This document shows, piece by piece, positions 1-8,646 of a stretch of DNA of 64,000 nt. A program made the position numbers and the translations under genes. This DNA is from Devosia salina. GTDB taxonomy: Bacteria; Pseudomonadota; Alphaproteobacteria; Rhizobiales; Devosiaceae. Every line of letters begins with the position of its first letter. Within the stretch, counting starts at the first letter, position 1. Location: contig NZ_CP080590.1 in the NCBI RefSeq assembly GCF_019504385.1, positions 1,406,001 to 1,470,000 on the forward strand. Reading direction: 5' to 3'. A model generated the notes under the pieces. The model was given only the letters and a program-made list of their open reading frames with translations, was not told the DNA's origin and did no database searches.

Positions 1-461
1 AGATAGAGGATGATGGCCACCCGTCCGAAACGTTCTGGGACGATCAGCTTGAGTGCGACGCCCACAAGCGAGGCGCCCCAGACAAAGCTCATCATCACCA
101 CGCCGGCCGACGTGCCGCCAATCACGGCGAGAAAGGGCGTGTAAGACCCGGCGATGAAAAGGAAAATGGCGGCCTGGTCGAGCCGGGCCAAGTAGTGCTT
201 GACCGGCGAGGCCGGCCACAGATTGAACGCCAGCGAAATCCCGAGCACCACCACGAGGGTCGCGACATAGACCATCAGCGCCGGGAATGCCTCTGGGGCG
301 GTATGCAGCAGGGCCAGCGCCAGGAGGATCGAGCCAGCGGCAATGGCGACCACCAAGCCAAGGATATGCACCGCGGCATCAACGATGAGCTCGGCCGTCG
401 AATAGGGGCGGCGTTCGCGATGCGGATTGCTCTCCAGGGATGCTGCGGTGCTACTCATCAT
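1..461 (-). CDS. Hemolysin III (PAQR) family membrane protein, 3' end cut by window edge
   Basis: The minus-strand reading frame is open from the ATG at 461 to the window edge, giving about 153 residues. It contains the family's N-terminal signature (Y-S-T-A-E-L-I-V-D, then H-I-L-G), several hydrophobic helices, and the R-L-D-Q-A-A-I-F-L-F-I-A-G-S-Y-T-P-F segment typical of the YqfA/hemolysin III branch of the PAQR superfamily. A strong AAGGAGG ribosome-binding site lies just upstream. Three ATGs cluster there; the outermost (465) meets a stop within five codons, so 461 or 458 is the start. These are seven-helix inner-membrane proteins whose bacterial function is poorly defined; hemolysis is not expected in general. 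The C-terminal helices lie outside the window. The gene is divergent from the ArsR-type regulator at 627. Confidence 0.85.
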   Translation of the reverse strand, partial: MMSSTAASLESNPHRERRPYSTAELIVDAAVHILGLVVAIAAGSILLALALLHTAPEAFPALMVYVATLVVVLGISLAFNLWPASPVKHYLARLDQAAIFLFIAGSYTPFLAVIGGTSAGVVMMSFVWGASLVGVALKLIVPERFGRVAIILY

Positions 462-590
462 TCATCCTCCTTGCCGCTATCGTGTGGCGGGGATGTGACC
501 AATACCTTTCCGGCCGGTGACATTTGCCGTCAGCGTAAAGCGGGGATCAAGTTTTCTGGTGAACAAGCCATTGCCGCACATCGTTGCCGC

Positions 591-619
591 TTGACGGGTA
601 ACTCTGGCGTTACTTTAAG
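591..619 (+). promoter_or_regulatory. Probable promoter and inverted repeat before the ArsR-type gene
   Basis: TTGACG (591-596) and TTTAAG (614-619) are separated by 17 bases, a good sigma-70-like layout. Between them is the inverted repeat GTAAC-N6-GTTAC (598-602 and 609-613), placed where a repressor would block RNA polymerase. The ATG at 627 is only 8 bases past the -10 box and no clear Shine-Dalgarno is seen, so the transcript may be nearly leaderless. Confidence 0.45.
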
Positions 620-626
620 CGCAGTC

Positions 627-1145
627 ATGACGCGCAAATCCAAGCCCCCCATCGCCATCTACTCAGCCCTGGCCGACGCCACGCGCTGTCGCATCATCGA
701 TATCCTTCTGGCCGGCCCAATCCCGGTCCACAAGCTGGCCGATGCCTTCGCCATCAGCCGGCCGGCGATCTCCCGTCATCTGCGGGTGCTCAAGACCGCC
801 GGGCTCGTCGCCGAGGTCAAGAAGGGGCGCGAAAACCTCTATGCCCTGCGGCCGGCCAAGCTCGGGAGCGCCATGGCCTGGATAGCCTCGATCACTGCGC
901 CGCCTGTCGCGGCTTCCGGCGAGGCCGGTGCGCCGCTCGATCCGCCCGCCATGGAGAAGTCCGAGCAGGTGGCGACCGCACCTATTCTGGTGAAGGCTCC
1001 ACGCATCCGTCGCAAGCCGGTTGAGGCCGTAGAGGTGGCACCGAGTTCGGAACCATCCCCGCCGGCAGTTGACGTCAAACCGGAAAAGCCGGCGCGCGCC
1101 GTCCGGCCAGAGCCCGCCGCCAGCCAGATGGGCTTTGATTTCTAG
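627..1145 (+). CDS. ArsR-family winged-helix regulator with long proline-rich C-terminal tail
   Basis: This 172-residue protein begins with an ArsR-type DNA-binding domain (about residues 8-75). It has the usual pattern S-A-L-A-D-A-T-R, then a recognition helix region A-I-S-R-P-A-I-S-R-H-L-R-V-L and the wing K-K-G-R-E-N-L-Y-A-L. No CxC metal-sensing motif is visible, so the ligand is unknown. After residue 90 the protein is a low-complexity Ala/Pro/Glu/Val tail, unusual for a family that normally spans 100-120 residues, and it ends in S-Q-M-G-F-D-F. The frame stays open upstream to 195, but that part is the shadow of the hemolysin III gene. The ATG at 627 starts directly at the conserved domain. 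Confidence 0.85.
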   Translation: MTRKSKPPIAIYSALADATRCRIIDILLAGPIPVHKLADAFAISRPAISRHLRVLKTAGLVAEVKKGRENLYALRPAKLGSAMAWIASITAPPVAASGEAGAPLDPPAMEKSEQVATAPILVKAPRIRRKPVEAVEVAPSSEPSPPAVDVKPEKPARAVRPEPAASQMGFDF

Positions 1146-1148
1146 TTG

Positions 1149-1934
1149 CTAGAGCAGCGGCGCGGGTAGGGGATCGATCAGCGACGGCTCGATGCCCTCC
1201 GGCGCAAAGACGGTTTGCACCGCGCGTTCAAAATCGGCGGCAGACCACATGATCTGGGCGGGCGACAGACGGGCTTCCACGGCCCCGAGCGCCGCTCTGG
1301 CACCCAGCGCGAAGGGGCGAACGGCCTGGCCGATGACCTGCGAAGCGGCTTGCGCCGCGGCGATGTCCTTGCGCTGGTCGCCGACATACCAGATGACGTC
1401 CGTCCGCCGCAGCTCCCGGCCGATTCCATGAAGGGCCGTGATGATCGAATCGGGCCAGGGTTTGCCGCGCGCCACGTCCTCGCGAAATACCGCTGCACTG
1501 AAATACTTCCGGAGGTCGAAGGTCTCGAGCACATCGTGGCCATAGCCGCGGCCCAGCCCGTTGCTGACAACGCCCAGGGTAACGCCCTCGGCGCGCAGGC
1601 GCTCAAGCACGCACCGCATCGTCTCGCAAGGCTCCAGCATCTGGTCGACACTCTTGCGGCGGACCTTGTGGATCGCCTTGTGCACCAGCAGTTTGGGCGC
1701 GCGCTGTGCGGCACTGCGACTGCGCCGCGCCAGCCGGAACCGCGCCACCAGGCGGCCGCCGCGATGCGAGCAGTCGTCCAGGAATTCCAGCATCTGCAGC
1801 ACGCGTGGATTGACGTGATGCACCAATGTTCCGTCGAGATCGAAGAGCACGACAGTCGGTCGGTTTGCAGTGTCAGCCAGTGGTCCAGCCCCCGTTTGTT
1901 CGAACAAACTGACCCAATTCGCCTGCCGGTACAA
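1149..1934 (-). CDS. HAD-superfamily hydrolase (phosphoglycolate-phosphatase-like)
   Basis: This 261-residue protein has the HAD motifs in order: motif I D-L-D-G-T at 32-36, motif II V-V-S-N-G near 122, motif III G-K-P-W-P-D and motif IV G-D-Q-R-K-D. They mark a Mg-dependent phosphatase with an alpha-helical cap between motifs I and II. The substrate cannot be told from sequence; small phosphomonoesters such as phosphoglycolate are typical for this subgroup. The first possible start is a TTG at 1934 with GGGAG about nine bases upstream. No ATG occurs before motif I, so the TTG is preferred. The gene ends three bases from the ArsR-type gene's stop, in convergent orientation, and lies downstream of tRNA-Arg. 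Confidence 0.8.
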   Translation of the reverse strand: MYRQANWVSLFEQTGAGPLADTANRPTVVLFDLDGTLVHHVNPRVLQMLEFLDDCSHRGGRLVARFRLARRSRSAAQRAPKLLVHKAIHKVRRKSVDQMLEPCETMRCVLERLRAEGVTLGVVSNGLGRGYGHDVLETFDLRKYFSAAVFREDVARGKPWPDSIITALHGIGRELRRTDVIWYVGDQRKDIAAAQAASQVIGQAVRPFALGARAALGAVEARLSPAQIMWSAADFERAVQTVFAPEGIEPSLIDPLPAPLL

Positions 1935-2019
1935 GCCTTGCAGCTCCCGCCGGCCCTGGCTCGTGCAGTCTCACCCGCGTACCATCGGTTGGCCGGCGCT
2001 GGTTCTCATGGGGGAGGGG

Positions 2020-2096
2020 TGGCGATCCCGACAGGATTCGAACCTGTGACCAACAGCTTAGAAGGCTGCTGCTCTATCCAGCTGAGCTACGGGACC
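2020..2096 (-). tRNA. tRNA-Arg (anticodon TCT)
   Basis: On the minus strand a full cloverleaf can be folded. The acceptor GGTCCCG pairs with CGGGATC (one G-T pair). The D-arm is GCTC...GAGC, the anticodon stem GCAGC/GCTGT encloses loop CTTCTAA (anticodon TCT), and the T-arm is ACAGG-TTCGAAT-CCTGT. Discriminator G and the 3' CCA are encoded. Length is 77 nt. Confidence 0.97.
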
Positions 2097-2149
2097 GAAC
2101 GGCGCCTGTTTACCCCATTTTGGCCCCAACGCCATACCCCGTATGGCGA

Positions 2150-3196
2150 TCAGGCCTCGGCGTCCTTGGGTGGACGGCCGGTACTTTCGCGCACGATAAG
2201 CTCGGAATTGAGGACGATTCGCAGCTGCCCCCGCTCTGGATCCACGTCTTCGAGCAGGTCGATCAAGGCTTCCGCAGCCATGCGCCCGAGCATTTCGCGC
2301 GGTTGGCGCATTGTCGTCAGTGGCGGCGTGTAATGCGCGGCAAACCCCAGATCGTCGAAGCCGACCAGCGAGATGTCCCGGGGGCATTCGATGCCGTGCT
2401 GGCGCAGGCCGGACAGGAAACCGATGGCCGATTCGTCATTGGCCGCGAAAATGGCGGTGGGCCGCTCCTGCATCGAAACGAGATGCGCCGCAGCCGCAAA
2501 GCCGCTTTCCATTTCGAAATTGCCCCGCAGCAGCCAGTTCTGGCGCAGGGGTATCTCGGCCTCCTGCAGCGCCTTGCGAAAGCCCGCCAGCCGATCTCGT
2601 GCCACCACGTTGTTTTCAGGCCCCAGAAGGTGCCCGATCCGGCGGTGCCCAAGATCGATCAGGTGGCGGGTCGCCCGTTCGGCGGCCTGCACATTGTCCG
2701 TCAGCACCGTGTGAAACCCGGAATTGGGAATGTCCTCGCAGGCCACCACCAGCGGCACTGAATAGGGTGCGGTCGCCAGGGCCTGCAACGCCGACACCTC
2801 GAGCGAACCATCGAGCAGCAACAATCCGTCTGCCCGATTGGACAACATATAGTCCTGAAGCCGTTGCGCCGGGGCGCGGGCGAGAAACAGGTTCGCCACC
2901 AGCACGCCATAGCCACGATTGGTGGCCTCGCGCTCGATGGCCTCAAGGATCGAGGAGAAGAAGGGATTGCGGATATCGGGCAGCGCCACCAGGATGGTGC
3001 GGGCGGTCCGCTGGCGCAGCGATCGTGCCGCCTGATTGAGAGTGTAACCGGTTACACGGATCGCGTCGGCGACACGCGCACGGGTGCCCTCGCTGACCCT
3101 GTCGGGGTTCGACAGGGCGCGGCTGACGGTGGCAGTTGATACCTTCGCGAAACGCGCAACGTCTTGAATCGTCGGCGTTTTTCTGACCTCTGTCAT
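2150..3196 (-). CDS. LacI-family transcriptional regulator of the adjacent carbohydrate operon
   Basis: This 348-residue protein has the LacI layout. An N-terminal helix-turn-helix (about residues 9-29, with D-V-A-R-F-A and V-S-T-A-T-V-S-R-A-L) is followed by a hinge helix (G-Y-T-L-N-Q-A-A-R-S-L, residues 50-60) and a periplasmic-binding-protein-like effector domain beginning I-L-V-A-L-P-D-I-R-N-P-F-F. It is divergent from a sugar ABC transporter and catabolic genes, so it is probably their local repressor, relieved by a sugar or intermediate. Candidate operators lie in the shared intergenic region, and one perfect palindrome lies inside this gene. The effector cannot be named from the sequence. 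Confidence 0.92.
   Translation of the reverse strand: MTEVRKTPTIQDVARFAKVSTATVSRALSNPDRVSEGTRARVADAIRVTGYTLNQAARSLRQRTARTILVALPDIRNPFFSSILEAIEREATNRGYGVLVANLFLARAPAQRLQDYMLSNRADGLLLLDGSLEVSALQALATAPYSVPLVVACEDIPNSGFHTVLTDNVQAAERATRHLIDLGHRRIGHLLGPENNVVARDRLAGFRKALQEAEIPLRQNWLLRGNFEMESGFAAAAHLVSMQERPTAIFAANDESAIGFLSGLRQHGIECPRDISLVGFDDLGFAAHYTPPLTTMRQPREMLGRMAAEALIDLLEDVDPERGQLRIVLNSELIVRESTGRPPKDAEA
3042..3057. promoter_or_regulatory. Perfect 16-bp palindrome inside the LacI-type gene
   Basis: GTGTAACCGGTTACAC is a perfect palindrome with a central CCGG. It matches the general form of LacI/GntR-family operators (TGT-AAC-CGG-TTA-CA type). It overlaps codons for the conserved V-T-G-Y, about 140 bases into the gene, so it could be coincidence or an internal autoregulatory operator. 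Confidence 0.35.
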
Positions 3197-3248
3197 CGCT
3201 GGCAGCGCCCCCTCAAGCTGTCAGTAACCCGATTGGTCTAAATCGATC

Positions 3249-3277
3249 TTGACATCTCCGCAAGGCTTGTATGAAAC
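3249..3277 (+). promoter_or_regulatory. Candidate promoter of the sugar transport operon
   Basis: A consensus -35 box TTGACA (3249-3254) is followed by TATGAA after 15 bases (3270-3275), or by the overlapping TGAAAC after 17. It lies upstream of two ATCGAT-centred palindromes and points toward the binding-protein gene. Confidence 0.45.
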
Positions 3278-3280
3278 TCC

Positions 3281-3294
3281 TGAAATCGATTGCA
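3281..3294. promoter_or_regulatory. Candidate LacI-type operator 1
   Basis: TGAAATCGATTGCA is an imperfect palindrome centred on ATCGAT, just after the candidate -10 box. It matches operator 2 at 11 of 14 positions when the two are read as half-sites of TGCAATCGATTGCA. Confidence 0.5.
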
Positions 3295-3315
3295 CAACCA
3301 GTTTGGAACATGTAG

Positions 3316-3329
3316 TGCAATCGATTACA
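3316..3329. promoter_or_regulatory. Candidate LacI-type operator 2
   Basis: TGCAATCGATTACA is a near-perfect palindrome with the same core (TGCAATCGATTGCA) as operator 1. The two centres are 35 bp apart, between the divergent regulator and the transporter. Confidence 0.5.
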
Positions 3330-3420
3330 CACGGTCGTGGGTTGTTCTATAGGAGGAGCAGCCATGCGACTGGTGCATCACTGGGGCGCTAGCTCCTCGT
3401 GTTCGTTGGGAGGACAACCT

Positions 3421-4662
3421 ATGAAAAAGTTTGCAGTGGTTGCCGCTATGGCAACCGCTTTTCTCGGCTCCACGTCTGTTCATGCAGCTGACCTGGAAGT
3501 GACTCACTGGTGGACGTCGGCCGGTGAAGCCGCCGCCGTCGCCGAGTTTGCCCGCGTGTTCGAAGAAGAAACCGGCAATACCTGGGTGGATAGCGCCCTT
3601 TCCGGTTCGGGCACTGGTGCCAATCCGGTGATCATCAGCCGCATCATCGGCGGTGACCCGATGGGTGCCACCCAGATGAACACCGGCCGTGACGCCGAGG
3701 AACTCATCCAGGCTGGCCTGATGCGCGACCTGACCGATGTGGTCGCCGACATGGATATCGACAGCTTCTATGTCGACCAGGCGCTGCTCGAGCCCTGCCG
3801 CTATGAGGGTGGCCTCTATTGTCTGCCGGTCAACATCCACTCGTGGGACTGGCTGTGGCTCTCCACCAAGGCCTATGAGAAGATCGGTCAGCCCGTGCCG
3901 ACCAACTGGGACGAGTATGTGGCCTCCTGGCCGGCTCTCCAGGAAGCTGGCATCCTGCCCTTCGGTCTGGCGACCGGTTGGCCGATTTCCGGCGTCCCGG
4001 GCGTGTTGATGTCCGGCATCGGTGGTTCGGACCTCGTCCTTGCCATCAACCGTGACAAGAGCGCCGACGCTGTTCGTGGTCCGGAATTCCGCAAGGTTGC
4101 CGAAGCCATGGATTCGCTCCGTCAGGTGATATCGCCGGACATGATGGTCCCGTCCTTCGGTGACGTGGGCAATCAGCTCCTGACCGGCGAAGCCGCTGGT
4201 AACATCCACGGCGACTGGCTCCAGGGCGACTTGCAGGTTGCCGGTGGTGTCCCGGGCGAAGACTATGAATGTCTGCCGGCCTTGGGCATGGGTGACCAGC
4301 TCACTGGTGGTGGTGACTCGTTCTACTTCCCGGTCCTGCCTGAAGGCACCGACCCGGCTGTGATCGAAGCCCAGACCCAGCTCGCTCGCATCCTGATCTC
4401 GCCGGAAGCCCAGCTCGCCTTCAACCTGAAGAAGGGCTCGATGCCGATCCGTACCGACATCGACCTGAGCCAGGCCAACCCCTGCATGCAGAAGGCCCTC
4501 AAGCTGCTCGACAACGGCCTGCTGCCCTCGGGTGACTTCGCGCTCTCCAGCGACACCCAGCAGCAGCTGCAGGATCTGAACATCGAGTTCCTCGATGACG
4601 ACAGCATCACTGTTGACGACTACATCGAGCGCTATGCCTCGATCATCGAACAGGCGGACTAA
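3421..4662 (+). CDS. Carbohydrate ABC transporter substrate-binding protein (CUT1, family 1)
   Basis: This 413-residue periplasmic protein has a clear signal peptide (M-K-K-F then a hydrophobic stretch, cleavage after H-A at residue 22) followed by A-D-L-E-V-T-H-W-W-T-S, the start typical of sugar-binding proteins of extracellular solute-binding family 1. It should capture a sugar or glycoside for the two permeases that follow. The frame is open back to 3337, but the ATG at 3421 directly precedes the signal peptide and has GGGAGGA upstream. Codon use is strongly biased, as expected for the abundant component of an importer. The exact sugar is not evident. Confidence 0.92.
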   Translation: MKKFAVVAAMATAFLGSTSVHAADLEVTHWWTSAGEAAAVAEFARVFEEETGNTWVDSALSGSGTGANPVIISRIIGGDPMGATQMNTGRDAEELIQAGLMRDLTDVVADMDIDSFYVDQALLEPCRYEGGLYCLPVNIHSWDWLWLSTKAYEKIGQPVPTNWDEYVASWPALQEAGILPFGLATGWPISGVPGVLMSGIGGSDLVLAINRDKSADAVRGPEFRKVAEAMDSLRQVISPDMMVPSFGDVGNQLLTGEAAGNIHGDWLQGDLQVAGGVPGEDYECLPALGMGDQLTGGGDSFYFPVLPEGTDPAVIEAQTQLARILISPEAQLAFNLKKGSMPIRTDIDLSQANPCMQKALKLLDNGLLPSGDFALSSDTQQQLQDLNIEFLDDDSITVDDYIERYASIIEQAD

Positions 4663-4707
4663 TCCTCCGCCGGTTCGGGTGAGACCTGGTTCTCATCAAT
4701 GAAAGCT

Positions 4708-4738
4708 GTGGTCGGCCTTGATCGACAAGGTCGACCAC
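4708..4738 (+). other. Intercistronic stem-loop after the binding-protein gene
   Basis: Arms 4708-4720 and 4726-4738 pair over 13 bp with a single G-T pair and a 5-base loop. No long T-run follows. In ABC operons such hairpins commonly protect the binding-protein mRNA 3' end and lower expression of the permeases. Confidence 0.55.
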
Positions 4739-4759
4739 TTCCTTATGGAGAGACATGTA

Positions 4760-5698
4760 ATGGCGGACACAGCCGTTCACTCTGGGGAGGGCGCAGGAAG
4801 TCCTGCTCGGCCCGGTATCCTCAAAAAGACCTTCCTGCACAATCTGCCCGCCAAGATCGCGGCCCTGCCGATGATGGCAACAGTGCTGATCGTGTTCATC
4901 GGATGTACGATCTGGACAATCTACTACTCGTTCACCAACTCCAAGCTCCTGCCGACCGGCAAGTTCATTGGGTTTGAACAATACGAACGACTGTTCTCGA
5001 CCTCCCGCTGGAATGTCTCGGTTACCAACCTGATTTCGTATGGCGCCATGTCCCTGGTGCTGACGCTGTCGCTCGGTTTCCTCTTGGCTGTGCTGATGGA
5101 CCAGAAGATTCGCTTTGAAAGCGCCTTCCGCACCATCATGCTCTATCCATTCGCTCTCAGCTTCATCGTGACCGGCCTGGTCTGGCAGTGGATCATGAAT
5201 CCGACCCTGGGCTTGCAGACCGCGATCCGCAATCTGGGCTGGGAAAACTTCACCTTCGACTGGATTGCCAATCCGCGCATGGTGCTGTTCGCGCTGCTGA
5301 TTGCCGGTCTCTGGCAGGGCGTGGGCTTCTGCATGGTGCTCATGCTTGCCGGCCTGCGCGGTGTGGATGAGGAAATCTGGAAGGCCGCCCGTGTCGACGG
5401 CATTCCGACCTGGCGCACCTATATCTCGGTCGTTCTTCCCATGATGCGCGGCGTGCTTGTCACTGCCGTGGTGCTCATCGGGTCGGGCATTGTCCGCCTC
5501 TATGACCTCGTGGTGGCGCTCACCAATGGCGGTCCGGGCATTTCCTCCGAAGTGCCGGCCAAGTACGTCTTCAATTACATGTTCTCGGGTGGCAATATCG
5601 GCCAGGGCCTGGCTGCAGCAACCATGATGCTGCTGACAGTGCTGATCATCATGGTGCCGTGGGCCTATCTCGAATTTGGTGGAAAGGGTCGCCGCTGA
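4760..5698 (+). CDS. Sugar ABC transporter permease (MalF-like)
   Basis: This 312-residue inner-membrane protein has about six hydrophobic helices. It carries the EAA loop of binding-protein-dependent permeases (E-E-I-W-K-A-A-R-V-D-G, then the V-L-P-M-M end of the motif), which docks on the ATPase. It forms the transmembrane channel with the next gene's product. Of three in-frame ATGs (4718, 4745, 4760), the last has a GGAGAG eight bases upstream and is chosen; the hairpin at 4708-4738 would cover an earlier start. The stop overlaps the next start by one base. Confidence 0.9.
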   Translation: MADTAVHSGEGAGSPARPGILKKTFLHNLPAKIAALPMMATVLIVFIGCTIWTIYYSFTNSKLLPTGKFIGFEQYERLFSTSRWNVSVTNLISYGAMSLVLTLSLGFLLAVLMDQKIRFESAFRTIMLYPFALSFIVTGLVWQWIMNPTLGLQTAIRNLGWENFTFDWIANPRMVLFALLIAGLWQGVGFCMVLMLAGLRGVDEEIWKAARVDGIPTWRTYISVVLPMMRGVLVTAVVLIGSGIVRLYDLVVALTNGGPGISSEVPAKYVFNYMFSGGNIGQGLAAATMMLLTVLIIMVPWAYLEFGGKGRR

Positions 5699-6633
5699 TG
5701 AGCCAGACCGCAACCATGGCCGGCTCCGCGCCTGCCCAAGGGTCCCAAGTCGGCACCGAGCCGCGCGGCCCGCGTCCCAAGCCGTTCTTCACCCCGCAGA
5801 AGATCATCATCTATTCGATCCTGGTGTTCTTCACGCTGTACTTCCTGTTTCCGCTCTACATCATGGTCGTCACGTCCATGAAGACGATGCCGGAAATCCG
5901 GTTCGGCAACATCTTCGCCTTTCCCAGCCAGATCAATTTCGATGCCTGGGTCAGGGCCTGGACCAGTGCCTGTACCGGCCTGACCTGCGAAGGCCTGTCG
6001 CCCGGCTTCTGGAACTCGGTCAAGATCACCATTCCCTCCACGATCGTGTCGATCTTCATCGCCGCCGTAAACGGCTATGCTCTGGTCAACTGGCGCTTCA
6101 AGGGGTCGGAAGTCTTCTTTGCCATCCTCATCTTCGGCTCGTTCATCCCTTACCAGGTGATGCTCTATCCGCTCGTGATGATCACCCGCGAACTGCGAAT
6201 CTTTGGCACCCTGCAGGCCGTCATTCTCATCCACACCATCTTCGGCATGCCGATCCTCACGCTGCTGTTCCGCAACTACTTCGCCTCGCTGCCGCAGGAA
6301 CTGTTCAAGGCGGCTCGCGTGGACGGGGCAGGGTTCTGGCGCATCTTCTTCGAGATCATGCTGCCCATGTCGCTGCCGATCTTCGTGGTGGCGCTCATCC
6401 TGCAGGTGACTGGCATCTGGAATGACTTCCTGTTCGGCGTGGTCTTTGCAGGCACGCAGAACTATCCGATGACCGTCCAGCTCAACAACATCGTCAACTC
6501 GGCTCAGGGCACGCCCGAATACAACGTCAACATGGCCGCAACCGTGCTGACCGGGCTGGTACCGCTGATCATCTACTTTGTGTCCGGCAAGCTGTTCGTA
6601 CGCGGCGTCGCCGCCGGCGCCGTGAAGGGATAA
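5698..6633 (+). CDS. Sugar ABC transporter permease (MalG-like)
   Basis: This 311-residue integral membrane protein is the second half of the CUT1 channel. A Pro-rich cytoplasmic N-terminus is followed by six predicted helices and the EAA motif (Q-E-L-F-K-A-A-R-V-D-G-A). MalG-type permeases extend a C-terminal tail toward the binding protein. The ATG at 5698 shares its A with the TGA of the preceding permease, indicating coupled translation. A longer frame from 5659 would overlap the upstream permease and is not favoured. Confidence 0.9.
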   Translation: MSQTATMAGSAPAQGSQVGTEPRGPRPKPFFTPQKIIIYSILVFFTLYFLFPLYIMVVTSMKTMPEIRFGNIFAFPSQINFDAWVRAWTSACTGLTCEGLSPGFWNSVKITIPSTIVSIFIAAVNGYALVNWRFKGSEVFFAILIFGSFIPYQVMLYPLVMITRELRIFGTLQAVILIHTIFGMPILTLLFRNYFASLPQELFKAARVDGAGFWRIFFEIMLPMSLPIFVVALILQVTGIWNDFLFGVVFAGTQNYPMTVQLNNIVNSAQGTPEYNVNMAATVLTGLVPLIIYFVSGKLFVRGVAAGAVKG

Positions 6634-6638
6634 ATCCG

Positions 6639-7721
<1,083 letters not shown>

Positions 7722-7894
7722 CTGACCCCGACGCGTTGAGGGACGGCGCCCAAGGGCGCTGTTCCGACATCTCACACTATTCGCATTACTTTTGCGGCAG
7801 TCGATCTGTCCGGGCGCGGCGACGCCAGCCCCTGGCCAGGCTATCACCCGGTCCGACGCGACACCGCATTCCAGTTTCCTAGACGAGGCCAATC

Positions 7895-8644
7895 ATGGAC
7901 TTTTCGTACCAGCTCTACAGCGCACGCAACGAGGCGTCTCTGGACGACACCCTCAAGACCCTGGCGGGCCTGGGCTACACCCAGGTCGAAGGGTGGGGCG
8001 GTCAGTTCGCCGACCCTGCCGCCCTGGCGCAGAGCCTTAAGAACGCCGGCCTGACCATGCCGACCGCCCATATGGGCTATGGCCAGCTCGAGGACACCGA
8101 TGCCGCCCTGCGCATCGTCGAAACCGTCGGCATTCAGACGGTCTTCTGCCCCGCGCCGCCCTCCGAGGCGTTCCGCACCGGCGGCGGCAATTGGCAGGAG
8201 TTCGCCGAAGGTCTTGCTCGTATCGCCGCTGCCTTCAAGGCCGCCGGCAAGGGCTTTGGCTATCACAACCACCACTGGGAGTTCGGCAAGGACGCCAACG
8301 GCAAGACGCCGATGGAGCTGATCCTGGATGCTTCCCCCGACACCCAGTGGGAAATGGACCTTGCCTGGGTCGTCCGCGCCAACGAAGACCCGATCTTCTG
8401 GATGGAAAAGCTCGGCAATCGCATTACGGCCGTTCACGTCAAGGATATCGCCCCTGCCGGCGAAAAGACCGACGAGGATGGCTGGGCCGATGTTGGCACC
8501 GGTACCCTGGATTGGCCGAATTACATCAAAGAGATCAAGGCCAAGACCAAGGCACGCTATTTCGTTGCCGAGCATGACAAGCCGAGCGACGCCATTCGCT
8601 TTGCCCGCAATGCTGCAGCCGCACTCAAGGGCTACGGAGTCTGA
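7895..8644 (+). CDS. Sugar phosphate isomerase/epimerase-like TIM barrel (AP2Ec family), short form
   Basis: This 249-residue TIM-barrel protein belongs to the xylose-isomerase-like/AP endonuclease 2 family. Candidate divalent-metal ligands sit at the expected strand ends: E129 (H-H-W-E-F), D155 (W-E-M-D-L-A-W), H181 (V-H-V-K-D) and E226 (A-E-H-D). Family members include inosose dehydratases, ketose epimerases and the newer 3-keto-glycoside lyases/hydratases, so the annotation as an isomerase is only generic. It lies 173 bases after the transporter ATPase and two bases before a Gfo/Idh/MocA dehydrogenase, so the two probably act in succession on the imported sugar. Confidence 0.85.
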   Translation: MDFSYQLYSARNEASLDDTLKTLAGLGYTQVEGWGGQFADPAALAQSLKNAGLTMPTAHMGYGQLEDTDAALRIVETVGIQTVFCPAPPSEAFRTGGGNWQEFAEGLARIAAAFKAAGKGFGYHNHHWEFGKDANGKTPMELILDASPDTQWEMDLAWVVRANEDPIFWMEKLGNRITAVHVKDIAPAGEKTDEDGWADVGTGTLDWPNYIKEIKAKTKARYFVAEHDKPSDAIRFARNAAAALKGYGV

Positions 8645-8646
8645 CA

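Noticed and set aside
195..626. N-terminal extension of the ArsR-type protein to 316 residues
   Set aside because: It is antisense to the hemolysin III gene and carries no regulator homology.
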